Under the pieces are notes generated by a model. It worked only from the letters and a program-made list of their open reading frames with translations. It did no database searches and was not told the origin of the DNA. Below are positions 1 to 7,037 of a DNA stretch of 64,000 nucleotides, in pieces. Origin of the DNA: CAZYTX01 sp964650485 (lineage in GTDB: Bacteria; RBG-13-61-14; DATKZS01). Positions within the stretch are counted from its first letter, which is position 1, and every line of letters begins with the position of its first letter. The stretch covers positions 1 to 64,000 of the forward strand of contig CAZYTX010000015.1 of NCBI GenBank assembly GCA_964650485.1, written 5' to 3'. The position numbers were made by a program, and so were the translations under genes.

Positions 1-27
1 GATATGGTTCCAAGTACTACTTGGCGG
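1..27 (+). repeat. Edge copy of the 96-bp palindromic repeat (partial)
   Basis: The first 27 bases match the end of the repeat unit found again at 1810-1836 and 2042-2068, with only a few differences. The copy carries the 15-base quasi-palindrome CCAAGTACTACTTGG (10-24), which in the other copies reads CCAGGTACTACCTGG. The two differences fall at paired positions, so both arms stay complementary. The unit is cut by the window start, so its length here is unknown. Confidence 0.75.
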
Positions 28-80
28 CGTGTTTTGGCGTATGCGGGGGGAAACGCTGCCGTTTATCCATGTAAACGATA

Positions 81-124
81 CCGTTTACACGGGTGTACGG
101 CGCCGTTCACACGGGTATACGGCA
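81..124 (+). repeat. Two imperfect 22-bp direct repeats
   Basis: Bases 81-102 and 103-124 are head-to-tail copies of a 22-base unit of the form CCGTTYACACGGGTRTACGG plus two bases. They lie in the roughly 280-base stretch before the amidase, where no gene is visible. The rest of that stretch (125-290) is rich in G and T runs and holds nothing I can name. Confidence 0.6.
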
Positions 125-308
125 AACGGCTCGGGCCCGGGGGGCGTGTTTTCCAAGGTGCTGGAAACGCGGGGTTTCGTTTTCCGGGGGCGGTTTTTTT
201 TAAAGTTTCGGCTGCTGGTGCGTAAAAATTTCGTTTTTTTACATGGGGGTGTATTTTGTTATATAGTGATTACTCCTTTTGTAGTATGATATTAACAGGG
301 AGGTCATG

Positions 309-1796
309 ATGGACGAGCTTTTAAGTATGTCCGTTGTTGAGATGTCGCGCCGGATACGGGACGGCGAGCTCTCTCCTTTGGACGCTTTGGATGCGCACAT
401 AAGCCGGATCGAGGAGGTGAACCCGAGGATCAACGCGGTGGTCGAGACGCGCTTCGAGGATGCCCGTGATGAGGCGAAGAAGGCGCAGGAGCGGGTGTGC
501 CAGGGGAGTGAGCTTCCGGCGCTGCTGGGAGTGCCTTGCACCATAAAGGACTGCTACGCTGTGAAGGGTCTGCCGTGGTCCGGGGGAGTGTGGGCCAGGC
601 GGAATATGGTGGCGGATTACGACGCCGCGGTGGTTGAGCGGGTGAAGCAAGCTGGCGCCATCGTGATGGGCAAGACCAACGTTCCCGAGGCCTCCATGTG
701 GATCGAGACCTACAACCACGTGTATGGGAGGACAAAGAACCCCTATGACCTCGAAAGGGGCGCGGGCGGCTCCAGCGGAGGCGAGGGCGCGATCGTGGCG
801 GCCTCGGGGTCGCCCTTCGGGATAGGTGCTGACATCGGGGGTTCCATCAGGTACCCGTCGGCCTTCAACGGGGTGGCGGGTCACAAGCACACCGCCAGGA
901 TGCTGCCCGGGACCGGCCACTGGCCGCCGGCCTTGGGGCCGCTGGCCAACTACAACACCTACGGGCCCATTGCGCGGCGTGTGGACGATCTGGCCTATAT
1001 ACTGCCTTTGCTTGCCGGCCCGGACGGCAAGGACCCGGTGGTGGAGGACCGGGAGCTGGGGTCCATTGAGTCTGTGGACCTTAAGAAGGTGAGGGCATAT
1101 TACTTTGACGACAACGGCCAGGTGAGCCCAGGGGCTGACGTGCGCAGGGCCATCGGCATGGCCGCGGGTGCGCTGGCTGGCGAGAGGGCGCCGGTGGAAC
1201 TCTGGCGGCCGCGGGGAGTGGAGCGGAGCGTGTACATCTGGCAGGCGGCCATGTCGGAGAACCCCGAGCCTTTCACGGGTTTCCTGGGGACTGCTGAGGA
1301 GCCTGTGACCCTTGGGAGGGAGGTCTTCCGGTTCGTGGCCCGGAGCTCGAAGGTGACCCTGCCAGCGCTTCTGGTGGCCCTGGTGGAGAAGCCGGGCCAG
1401 CTCATGAGGTGGATGAACAAGCGGATGCTGGAGCTTGCCTGGTCCATGCAGGCGGAGATGGAGGAGAGGCTGGGTGACGACGGGGTCCTCATCTGCCCGG
1501 TGTTCCCTGGGCCTGCGCCCAGGCATACCTGGATATGGCTCTCCCTCATGGGGATGGGGTACTCGGGAATATTCAACGTGCTCGGGTTCCCGGCGACCAT
1601 CATACCCGTGTTCCACCGGCACGACGGTCTGCCGGTTTCGGTGCAGGTGGTGGCCGGTCGGTGGAACGACCACCTCACCCTGGCGGTGGCCCGGTTCCTG
1701 GAACAAACCTTCGGCGGGTGGAGACCAATTGAAAAGGTGGGCAGTGGGTCCCTGCTCACAAACCGACCCATCGCCGTGCACGAAGCAACATCATGA
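309..1796 (+). CDS. Amidase signature family hydrolase (FAAH-like)
   Basis: Cytoplasmic amidase of the amidase signature (AS) family, which hydrolyses carboxylic or fatty acid amides; the substrate cannot be read from sequence. Counting from the ATG at 306, the Ser-cisSer-Lys triad is visible: Lys81 in TIKDCYAVKG, cis-Ser156 in GAGGSSGGEG and nucleophile Ser180 in GADIGGSIRYPS. The 81/156/180 spacing equals that of mammalian FAAH (142/217/241). About 495 residues is normal. A GGAGG at 299-303 sits 2 bases before the ATG at 306 but 5 before the ATG at 309, so 309 is preferred. Oddity: the family usually ends soon after the FGGWRP-type motif, but here the frame runs on into the first unit of a 96-bp repeat array, so about 18 C-terminal residues and the stop codon are repeat-derived. 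It stands alone, between copies of that repeat. Confidence 0.9.
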   Translation: MDELLSMSVVEMSRRIRDGELSPLDALDAHISRIEEVNPRINAVVETRFEDARDEAKKAQERVCQGSELPALLGVPCTIKDCYAVKGLPWSGGVWARRNMVADYDAAVVERVKQAGAIVMGKTNVPEASMWIETYNHVYGRTKNPYDLERGAGGSSGGEGAIVAASGSPFGIGADIGGSIRYPSAFNGVAGHKHTARMLPGTGHWPPALGPLANYNTYGPIARRVDDLAYILPLLAGPDGKDPVVEDRELGSIESVDLKKVRAYYFDDNGQVSPGADVRRAIGMAAGALAGERAPVELWRPRGVERSVYIWQAAMSENPEPFTGFLGTAEEPVTLGREVFRFVARSSKVTLPALLVALVEKPGQLMRWMNKRMLELAWSMQAEMEERLGDDGVLICPVFPGPAPRHTWIWLSLMGMGYSGIFNVLGFPATIIPVFHRHDGLPVSVQVVAGRWNDHLTLAVARFLEQTFGGWRPIEKVGSGSLLTNRPIAVHEATS

Positions 1797-2068
1797 AGAG
1801 AGACGGGGCGATATGGTTCCAGGTACTACCTGGTGGGCAGTGGGTCCCTGCTTACAAAGCGACCCATCGCCGTGCACGAAGCAACATCATGAAGAGAGAC
1901 GGGGCGATATGGTTNNNNNNNNNNNNNNNNNNNNNNNNNNNNNNNNNNNNNNNNNNNNNNNNNNNNNNNNNNNNNNNNNNNNNNNNNNNNNNNNNNNNNN
2001 NNNNNNNNNNNNNNAAGCAACATCATGAAGAGAGACGGGGCGATATGGTTCCAGGTACTACCTGGTGG
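1741..2068 (+). repeat. Tandem array of a 96-bp repeat, collapsed by an assembly gap
   Basis: Unit 1 (1741-1836) is followed by unit 2 (from 1837), which is cut at 1914 by a run of N; after the gap the end of a further unit is seen (2015-2068). Matching bases recur exactly 96 apart (1741/1837, 1783/1879), with very few differences between units. Each complete unit end holds CCAGGTACTACCTGG (1819-1833, 2051-2065). Because 96 is a multiple of three, several frames stay open through the units, one reading MKRDGAIWFQV and onward. There are no unique spacers, so it is not a CRISPR array. The true copy number is unknown. Confidence 0.9.
1915..2014. other. Scaffold gap (100 N)
   Basis: Exactly 100 N, the usual placeholder for a gap of unknown size. 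It starts at the very base where the next copy of the quasi-palindrome would begin (1819 + 96 = 1915), so reads or assembly probably broke at the hairpin or at the array. Any open frame crossing it is meaningless. Confidence 0.95.
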
Positions 2069-2145
2069 GGTAATGACGTGCAGCCGGAAGATTAGACCAT
2101 GGTTTGCAATAATTGTCCCGGTCATTCCACTGTCATTACCTTTTT
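2069..2145 (+). repeat. 9-bp inverted repeat after the array, followed by T-run
   Basis: GGTAATGAC (2069-2077) and its exact complement GTCATTACC (2132-2140) face each other across 54 bases, and TTTTT follows at 2141-2145. The left arm abuts the last 96-bp unit. It could be a long-loop terminator or the ends of a tiny mobile piece; neither can be decided here. The remaining 2146-2319 is AT-richer and shows nothing recognisable. Confidence 0.4.
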
Positions 2146-2319
2146 ACTATATTTTCCGGTACTGAAAATGTGCTGGAGGGGGTCAGGTGTCGCAAAGATT
2201 TGATTTATAGTTGGAATTTATAGAATCAGCTCTTGTTTTGAACTTGGCATCATAATTGCTGTAATAAATTAACAGCTCTCTTTTATATTAACTTTTAAGA
2301 GGCGAGGGAGGATTTTACG

Positions 2320-2628
2320 ATGCATAAAAACACAAGGCCTGAGAGCAGTGGACTGAGGGCTTCCAAGGGCTTGAAGAGCTGGTATTTGTCAATAAAAGAC
2401 GAGTACTTAGAACTTTGCTGGCAATACAAACTGCCTCCGCGGGATATAAGCCTGCTCCTTATGGGAGAGCGCGAGATCGAGGCCGGGGACAGGGTACGGC
2501 TCATCCGTCTGATAATCCAGCTCATGGACCTTGAAAAGCTCCTGAGTCCCGGTGCGATCGAGGACTACCTTTTTCCCGAGGACGAGGCCCATTACACCAA
2601 CAGCGGCATTTTCAGGGAGCTGCATTAA
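2320..2628 (+). CDS. Small hypothetical protein (102 aa)
   Basis: I do not recognise this family. The reading frame has a good ribosome site (GAGGGAGGA, about 8 bases before the ATG), charged, amphipathic composition and no signal peptide or membrane segment. The middle (about residues 35-75) looks helical, with many Leu/Ile and Glu/Arg residues, and the C-terminus is acidic. It stands alone on the plus strand between the repeat array and the PhoD-like gene. There is no adjacent partner that would suggest a toxin-antitoxin pair. Confidence 0.6.
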   Translation: MHKNTRPESSGLRASKGLKSWYLSIKDEYLELCWQYKLPPRDISLLLMGEREIEAGDRVRLIRLIIQLMDLEKLLSPGAIEDYLFPEDEAHYTNSGIFRELH

Positions 2629-2685
2629 CAAAAAGGGCATGCCTGAGCCAGTGGTCTTGCCTGCTCGGGGTCACTTTTTCATCCC

Positions 2686-2702
2686 GCCCGGACCGGGCTT
2701 TT
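2686..2702 (+). terminator. Possible short rho-independent terminator
   Basis: GCCCG-GAC-CGGGC (2686-2698) followed by TTTT lies about 60 bases after the small gene ending at 2628. The stem is only 5 bp. A second hairpin, CCCGCAA (2703-2709) with TTGCGGG (2718-2724), lies directly before the PhoD start and could mask its ribosome site. Confidence 0.35.
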
Positions 2703-2733
2703 CCCGCAAACCCATGCTTGCGGGTCCGCCATC

Positions 2734-4203
2734 ATGAAACGAGTGTTTGATATCATGGCGCGAGTTCTTTACTGCACGGCTTTTTGCACCCTTTTGGCGG
2801 GGTTGATATCAAGCCAATGTGAGGCGGTTAAGGTATGCCGCCTTCAGGGCGAGATGGCCGGCGAGGTTACGGATACGAGCGTCATATTGCAGTCGCGGCT
2901 CACGGGATGCCAAAGGGACTGGATGGGAGACGTGCCTGGCGCGGCCGGGTATGCCCGCTTCGAAGTGTCTGCGGACCCGGGGTTCGTTGCGTCGAGAGTC
3001 ACGAAGTGGATCGAGGCCGGGCCAGATACTGACTTCATCATAAAGTCAAAGGTGGAGGGGCTCTCGCCCGGGAGTCTCTACTATTACCGTCTGGTCTTCG
3101 GCAAAGACCGTGACCATGCGAGGCCCGGCCCGGCCCGGAGCTTCAAGACGCTGCCCGGCCCCGCGGCTTCCGAAGAGGTGCGGTTCGCCGTGGTGACCGG
3201 GATGAACTATTACCGGTTCCACAACGGCCCGAGGAAGTACAAGGGTGCTGACAAGGAATTGGGCTACCCCGCTCTCGATACCATACTTGAGAAGGCCCCC
3301 GACTTCATGGTGGCCACCGGTGACAACGTGTACTACGACCACGGGTTCCGGGCCATGACCCTTTCCGCTCTCAGGAGGAAGTGGCATAAGCAGTTCGCGC
3401 AGGAGAGGTTCCTCGAGCTGTTCGCAAAGGTGCCGGTCTACTGGGAGAAGGACGACCACGACTTCCGCTATGACGACGCTGACAACACCGGGGTGATGCC
3501 GCCGGGGCCGGAGCTTGGAAAGCGGGTGTTCATCGAGCAGGTTCCGGTCGCGGCATCCGGCGACCCGGGTGCAAGGACTTATCGCACCCGCCGCGTGACA
3601 AGGGAGCTTCAGGTCTGGTTCCTGGAAGGCCGCGACTTCCGCTCGCCCAACAACATGCCCGACGGGCCGGGGAAATCCCTATGGGGAGAGGAGCAGAGGG
3701 AGTGGCTAAAGGAAACGCTTATGGGCTCGGACGCGGCTTTCAAGATCGTGGTCTCGCCCACGCCGCTCATCGGCCCGGACGACAAGAGGAAAAGGGACAA
3801 CCACACGGACTTAAGGGGTTTCCGGCACGAGCGCGACAGCTTCTTCTCCTGGGCCAAGGAGGAGGGCTTCCTGGACAAGGGCCTTTACTTTGTGTGCGGT
3901 GACAGGCACTGGCAGTACCACTCGGTCCACCCCTCCGGGTTCGATGAGTTCTCGTGCGGGGCCCTGGTTGACGCCAACTCGAGGCTGGGGGTAAAGCCCG
4001 GCGATAAAAACGGGTCCGACCCAGAAGCAGAGATACGACAGCCCTATACCTCAAATGAGCCCTCGGGCGGGTTCCTCTACATCCTGGTGAGGCCTGCTGA
4101 GGGCAGCGGCGCAAGGGCGGAGTTCGACTTTTGCGATGAAGCAGGCGAGCTGCTCTACTCGGCCACAAAGCATTCAAGGGTGCAAGGGGCTATAAAACCT
4201 TGA
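2734..4203 (+). CDS. PhoD-like phosphodiesterase/alkaline phosphatase, exported
   Basis: Predicted exported metallophosphatase of the PhoD family. An N-terminal signal segment (about residues 9-30) is followed by a beta-sandwich PhoD_N/Fn3-like domain (about 35-140, with SRVTKWIEAGPDTDF and LSPGSLYYYRL) and the metallophosphatase domain. Metal-binding motifs seen: ATGDNVYYD (D197, N198, Y200, Y201), EKDDHDF (about 238-244) and FVCGDRHWQYH near residue 390. PhoD enzymes use Fe3+/Ca2+ to release phosphate from phosphomonoesters or diesters outside the cytoplasm. Length 489 is typical. The ATG at 2734 lacks a clear Shine-Dalgarno; an ATG at 2755 would give a tidier signal peptide. Its end overlaps the convergent GDT1-like gene by 14 bases. 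Confidence 0.85.
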   Translation: MKRVFDIMARVLYCTAFCTLLAGLISSQCEAVKVCRLQGEMAGEVTDTSVILQSRLTGCQRDWMGDVPGAAGYARFEVSADPGFVASRVTKWIEAGPDTDFIIKSKVEGLSPGSLYYYRLVFGKDRDHARPGPARSFKTLPGPAASEEVRFAVVTGMNYYRFHNGPRKYKGADKELGYPALDTILEKAPDFMVATGDNVYYDHGFRAMTLSALRRKWHKQFAQERFLELFAKVPVYWEKDDHDFRYDDADNTGVMPPGPELGKRVFIEQVPVAASGDPGARTYRTRRVTRELQVWFLEGRDFRSPNNMPDGPGKSLWGEEQREWLKETLMGSDAAFKIVVSPTPLIGPDDKRKRDNHTDLRGFRHERDSFFSWAKEEGFLDKGLYFVCGDRHWQYHSVHPSGFDEFSCGALVDANSRLGVKPGDKNGSDPEAEIRQPYTSNEPSGGFLYILVRPAEGSGARAEFDFCDEAGELLYSATKHSRVQGAIKP

Positions 4204-4462
4204 ACCACATCAGCACTCCTATGACCACGAACAGGGCGGCGGCGCCTTTCTTAACGTAGTCAATGGGGGCCACCCTGGCGAGGGCTTCGCCCGCGAGCAC
4301 TCCGGTCAGGGTGACGACACCGAGCGCCAGCATTGCCGCAAGGAACACGGATACGGGCTTTCCGCTCTTTGCCGAGAAAGATATGGCTGCAAGCTGGGTC
4401 TTGTCCCCAAGTTCCGCTAAAAGGATGGCCACAAAAGCGGCGCTGAACGTTTTCCAGTCCAT
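4190..4462 (-). CDS. TMEM165/GDT1 (UPF0016) family membrane transporter
   Basis: A 90-residue membrane protein with the family signature ELGDKTQ near residue 17, the E-x-G-D-K/R-T/S motif that binds Mn2+/Ca2+ in this family. Three hydrophobic segments (about 4-18, 38-58, 72-88) are visible. Bacterial members of this size often work as dimers or pairs of short genes; here only one is seen. The start at 4462 is chosen because ACGGAGGTTGAC directly precedes that ATG, while a longer frame to 4507 has no such site. It is convergent with the phosphatase gene. Confidence 0.85.
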   Translation of the reverse strand: MDWKTFSAAFVAILLAELGDKTQLAAISFSAKSGKPVSVFLAAMLALGVVTLTGVLAGEALARVAPIDYVKKGAAALFVVIGVLMWFKVL

Positions 4463-4594
4463 GTCAACCTCCGTGCATAATTTAGGGCCTTCTTGGAATT
4501 TAAACATAAAACCGCAGAGATGGAAAAAATACTTTCCACCTCTTCCAGGGCGTGCAGGTGCAAATCAGGGCAATTGACATAAAACAAGGATGCT

Positions 4595-4623
4595 TTGACA
4601 ACCTCCGCGTGCTGAACTAAAAT
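4595..4623 (+). promoter_or_regulatory. Sigma-70-type promoter
   Basis: TTGACA (4595-4600), 17-base spacer, TAAAAT (4618-4623): a near-consensus housekeeping promoter pointing at the gene starting at 4670 and, through it, the ftsEX-envC cluster. Expected leader length about 40 bases. Confidence 0.7.
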
Positions 4624-4669
4624 AACTTGTTAAGATACCTTGCAAAAGAGGCGTCTATCGGCAGGAAAA

Positions 4670-5203
4670 ATGTTACCCGGCTACAACCACAACGTATGCT
4701 ACAAGGGCCAGACCTTCCACATCCAGACCGAGGACAGCGGTGTTGACCACCCGCACATCATCACCCTGCTCTTTGTAAAGGGCAACATAGTGGCGCGCAA
4801 GAAGAAGGACTACAAGGACGTGCTGGGGTTTGACCGTCTGGAGGAGGTTGTGCGCGAGCTTATGCAGGAGCAGCACAAGCAGATGCTGCGGGACCTGAAG
4901 AACGGGACCTTCGACTCATACCTGGGTATCGAGCCCTCGGCGGCTGAGAGAGCTGTGTGCGAACAGCCGGCCGCTGAGGCCCCTCCGCCGGCTGCTCCTG
5001 CCGCTCCCGGACCGCAGGCCCCTGAGCCGCCTCCTCCGGCCGGGACGCCGCAAGAGAAGCCCGCCACCAAGACCATCACCATAAGCGAAGACGAGGAGCT
5101 GAAAGACGAGGACATATTCGGCGCTGACCTGATATCGGACAAGAGCCTTGACGAGGTCATCTTGTCTTTTCTTTCAAAGTCAATGGACGAGGACGAGGAT
5201 TGA
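4670..5203 (+). CDS. Conserved hypothetical acidic protein with proline-rich linker
   Basis: 177 residues, cytoplasmic by appearance. The N-terminal part (about 1-85) has a conserved look: YNHNVCYKGQTFHIQTEDSG followed by HIITLLFVKGNIVARKKKDY, a pattern I associate with an uncharacterised family in deltaproteobacteria and myxobacteria. Residues about 95-135 are almost only Ala, Pro, Glu and Gly (a flexible linker), and the last 45 are strongly acidic with a possible short helix. The ATG at 4670 is chosen over the TTG at 4640 because GGCAGGAAAA lies just before it. It sits 66 bases ahead of ftsE and may be co-transcribed with the division genes. Confidence 0.7.
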   Translation: MLPGYNHNVCYKGQTFHIQTEDSGVDHPHIITLLFVKGNIVARKKKDYKDVLGFDRLEEVVRELMQEQHKQMLRDLKNGTFDSYLGIEPSAAERAVCEQPAAEAPPPAAPAAPGPQAPEPPPPAGTPQEKPATKTITISEDEELKDEDIFGADLISDKSLDEVILSFLSKSMDEDED

Positions 5204-5269
5204 ACGCGGAACCAGGTTAAGCTGTAACAGTTAATAGTAGAAGCTGCTTATGCTCTTGCGGGTGCACAA

Positions 5270-5992
5270 ATGATCGAGCTCTATCACGTGGGAAAGCGCT
5301 ACGCTCCGGACATCCAGGCCCTTTCCGACATAAACCTGAAGATCGAGAAGGGCGAGTTCCTCTTTATCACCGGGGCCTCCGGCGCCGGCAAGACCACGCT
5401 CTTGAAGCTGCTCTTCGCCGCTGAGCAGCCCACCTGCGGGCAGATACTTATCGAGGGCAGGAACATCTCCAGGGTCCGCCAGCGCGACGTGCCCCGGCTG
5501 CGGCGCCGCATCGGGGTGGTTTTCCAGGACTTCAAGCTCATTAACTACTGGACCGTGTACCAGAACGTGGCCTTCGTGCTGGAGCTCACCGGGCTCCCTG
5601 GCAGGGAGATCAAGCGCCGGGTGTGGCACGCGCTCAAGATGGTGCGGCTGCACCACAAGCTGGAGACCTATCCCTTGAAGCTCTCCGGGGGCGAGCAGCA
5701 GCGGGTGGCCATAGCCCGGGCCATCATCACCAACCCCTACATCCTGCTCGCGGACGAACCCACCGGTAACCTGGACCCCGAGATCACCATCGAGATCATG
5801 CGGCTGTTCACCGAGATCAACTCGCGTGGGACCACCATAGTGGTGGCCTCCCATGACCGTGGCCTGATCGAGAGGATGAGCAAGCGGGTGGCCATACTGG
5901 ACAAGGGCAGGATCAGCTCCGACGGTCACGACGAGTCGTCCCTGGTGCGGGCGGGCAGGCTGGCCCGGGCCGGGGTGGGAGAGCCGGCATGA
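5270..5992 (+). CDS. ftsE: Cell division ATP-binding protein FtsE
   Basis: ATPase of the FtsEX complex, which couples ATP hydrolysis at the septum to activation of periplasmic cell-wall hydrolases. Walker A GASGAGKTT (residues 35-43), Q-loop in GVVFQDFKLI, signature LSGGEQQRVAIARA, Walker B ILLADEPTGNLD and the switch histidine in VVASHDRGLI are all intact. The FQDFKLI stretch is characteristic of FtsE. A short C-terminal tail follows the ABC core. The gene overlaps ftsX by 4 bases (ATGA), so translation is coupled. Confidence 0.96.
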   Translation: MIELYHVGKRYAPDIQALSDINLKIEKGEFLFITGASGAGKTTLLKLLFAAEQPTCGQILIEGRNISRVRQRDVPRLRRRIGVVFQDFKLINYWTVYQNVAFVLELTGLPGREIKRRVWHALKMVRLHHKLETYPLKLSGGEQQRVAIARAIITNPYILLADEPTGNLDPEITIEIMRLFTEINSRGTTIVVASHDRGLIERMSKRVAILDKGRISSDGHDESSLVRAGRLARAGVGEPA

Positions 5993-6882
5993 TCCGCAAG
6001 GCCGTTTTCGTTTTAAGGCTTGCCGGCCGGGACCTCTCGGGAAACACCGGCATCCACCTGGTGTCCATGGCCATCATCTCAGCGGCCTTTCTCACCCTGG
6101 GGCTGTTCGCACTGGTGAGCGTCAACCTGGGGGCCCTGGCCCGACACTGGGAGGACAAGATAGAGGTGTGCGTTTACCTCTCCGACGGCTTGTCCGAGCC
6201 TTCCCGAAAGTCCCTTGAAGAGGAGCTTCTGGAGAAGAGAGGCGTGGTGTCCCTTGATTACGTGGACAAGGACCAGGCCATGCTCGATTTCCACGCCATG
6301 CTGGGAGAGCGGGCGGAGATACTGGACGGCATGGAGGAGAACCCGCTGCCTGCAAGCTTCGTGCTCTCCCTGGACCCGGGAGCAAGGAGCATGCAGGAGG
6401 TGGAGAAGCTGGCCGGGTCCATTCAAGAGATGCAGGGCGTGGACGAGGTTGACTACGGTGCGCGCCTCCTTGAGAGCTTCTTTGCCGCGGGGAGGATAGC
6501 CCGGGCCGCGGTGCTTTTCATAGGGGGGCTGGTGGCAATGGCCGCTGCATTCATAGTGTCCAACACCATCAGGCTGACCATGTACGCCCGGGCCGAGGAG
6601 ATAGGGATCATGAAGCTGGTGGGCGCGGGCAAGGCCCTTGTGCGCCTGCCCTTTGTGATCGAGGGTGTGCTCCAGGTCGTTGCAGCGTCCTGCACGGGTT
6701 GCGCGCTTTTGTGGCTGCTTTTCCGCATGGGTCTCCAGGGCGTGCATTTCCCTGGCCTGCTGGGCGGGTTCGAACCGGTGTTCCTCTCCGCCCCCGCAGT
6801 GTGGGCCATTCTGGGAGCGGGAGCGCTCATGGGCGCGGCCGGGAGCATGAGCAGGGTAAGGGTGTTCCTCAAGATGCAATGA
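5989..6882 (+). CDS. ftsX: Cell division protein FtsX
   Basis: Inner-membrane partner of FtsE. N-terminal membrane segment (about 20-45), a periplasmic extracellular-core domain (about 50-165, holding DYVDKDQAMLDFHAMLG and ENPLPASFVLSLDPG, both typical of the FtsX N-terminal domain), then three membrane segments (about 170-195, 220-245, 265-285) around the cytoplasmic motif MYARAEEIGIMKLVGAG, which contacts FtsE. Length 297 matches the family. It lies between ftsE (4-base overlap) and an EnvC-like gene, with a paired repeat element inserted downstream. Confidence 0.95.
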   Translation: MIRKAVFVLRLAGRDLSGNTGIHLVSMAIISAAFLTLGLFALVSVNLGALARHWEDKIEVCVYLSDGLSEPSRKSLEEELLEKRGVVSLDYVDKDQAMLDFHAMLGERAEILDGMEENPLPASFVLSLDPGARSMQEVEKLAGSIQEMQGVDEVDYGARLLESFFAAGRIARAAVLFIGGLVAMAAAFIVSNTIRLTMYARAEEIGIMKLVGAGKALVRLPFVIEGVLQVVAASCTGCALLWLLFRMGLQGVHFPGLLGGFEPVFLSAPAVWAILGAGALMGAAGSMSRVRVFLKMQ

Positions 6883-6887
6883 AACCC

Positions 6888-6933
6888 GGTAACACATAGC
6901 TTTGCTATGTGTGCGACCGAAGGGAGCAGGTTG
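6888..6933 (+). repeat. Two-hairpin dispersed element, copy A
   Basis: Reads GGTAAC, then ACACATAGC-TTT-GCTATGTGT (first hairpin), then GCGACCGAAGGGAGC (second small hairpin: two GC pairs, tandem G-A, CC-GAA-GG), ending AGGTTG. It begins 6 bases after the ftsX stop. A near-identical copy in opposite orientation lies at 16770-16816 and a stem-variant copy at 6984-7029. Confidence 0.8.
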
Positions 6934-6983
6934 TGGAGGAAGGAGCAAGAAGACATTGGAAAAATTCTGGTGAAGTGCACATG

Positions 6984-7029
6984 ACCTGCTCGCTCCGCTC
7001 GCCCACAAAGCAGAGCTTTGTGGGTTGCC
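6984..7029 (-). repeat. Two-hairpin dispersed element, copy B (inverted)
   Basis: On the minus strand it reads GGCAAC, then CCCACAAAGC-TCT-GCTTTGTGGG, then GCGAGCGGAGCGAGC, ending AGGT. Compared with copy A the first stem has a different but still fully paired sequence, and in the second hairpin a C-G pair has become G-C. Copies A and B face each other with 50 bases between them, like a BIME pair. Confidence 0.75.
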
Positions 7030-7037
7030 TTTTGAAA

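Noticed and set aside
321..1781. Long antisense open frame opposite the amidase (and similar long antisense frames at 6453-7928, 17236-18429, 34803-35933, 51373-52497)
   Set aside because: They are shadows of GC-rich genes: composition is rich in His, Pro, Gly and Arg, no domains are visible, and the opposite strand has well-supported genes.
1435..2028. Open frames crossing the N run
   Set aside because: They depend on the placeholder length and on repeat DNA; not evidence of coding.
1741..2068. CRISPR array
   Set aside because: The 96-bp units are directly abutting with no unique spacers of constant length, and no cas gene is present.
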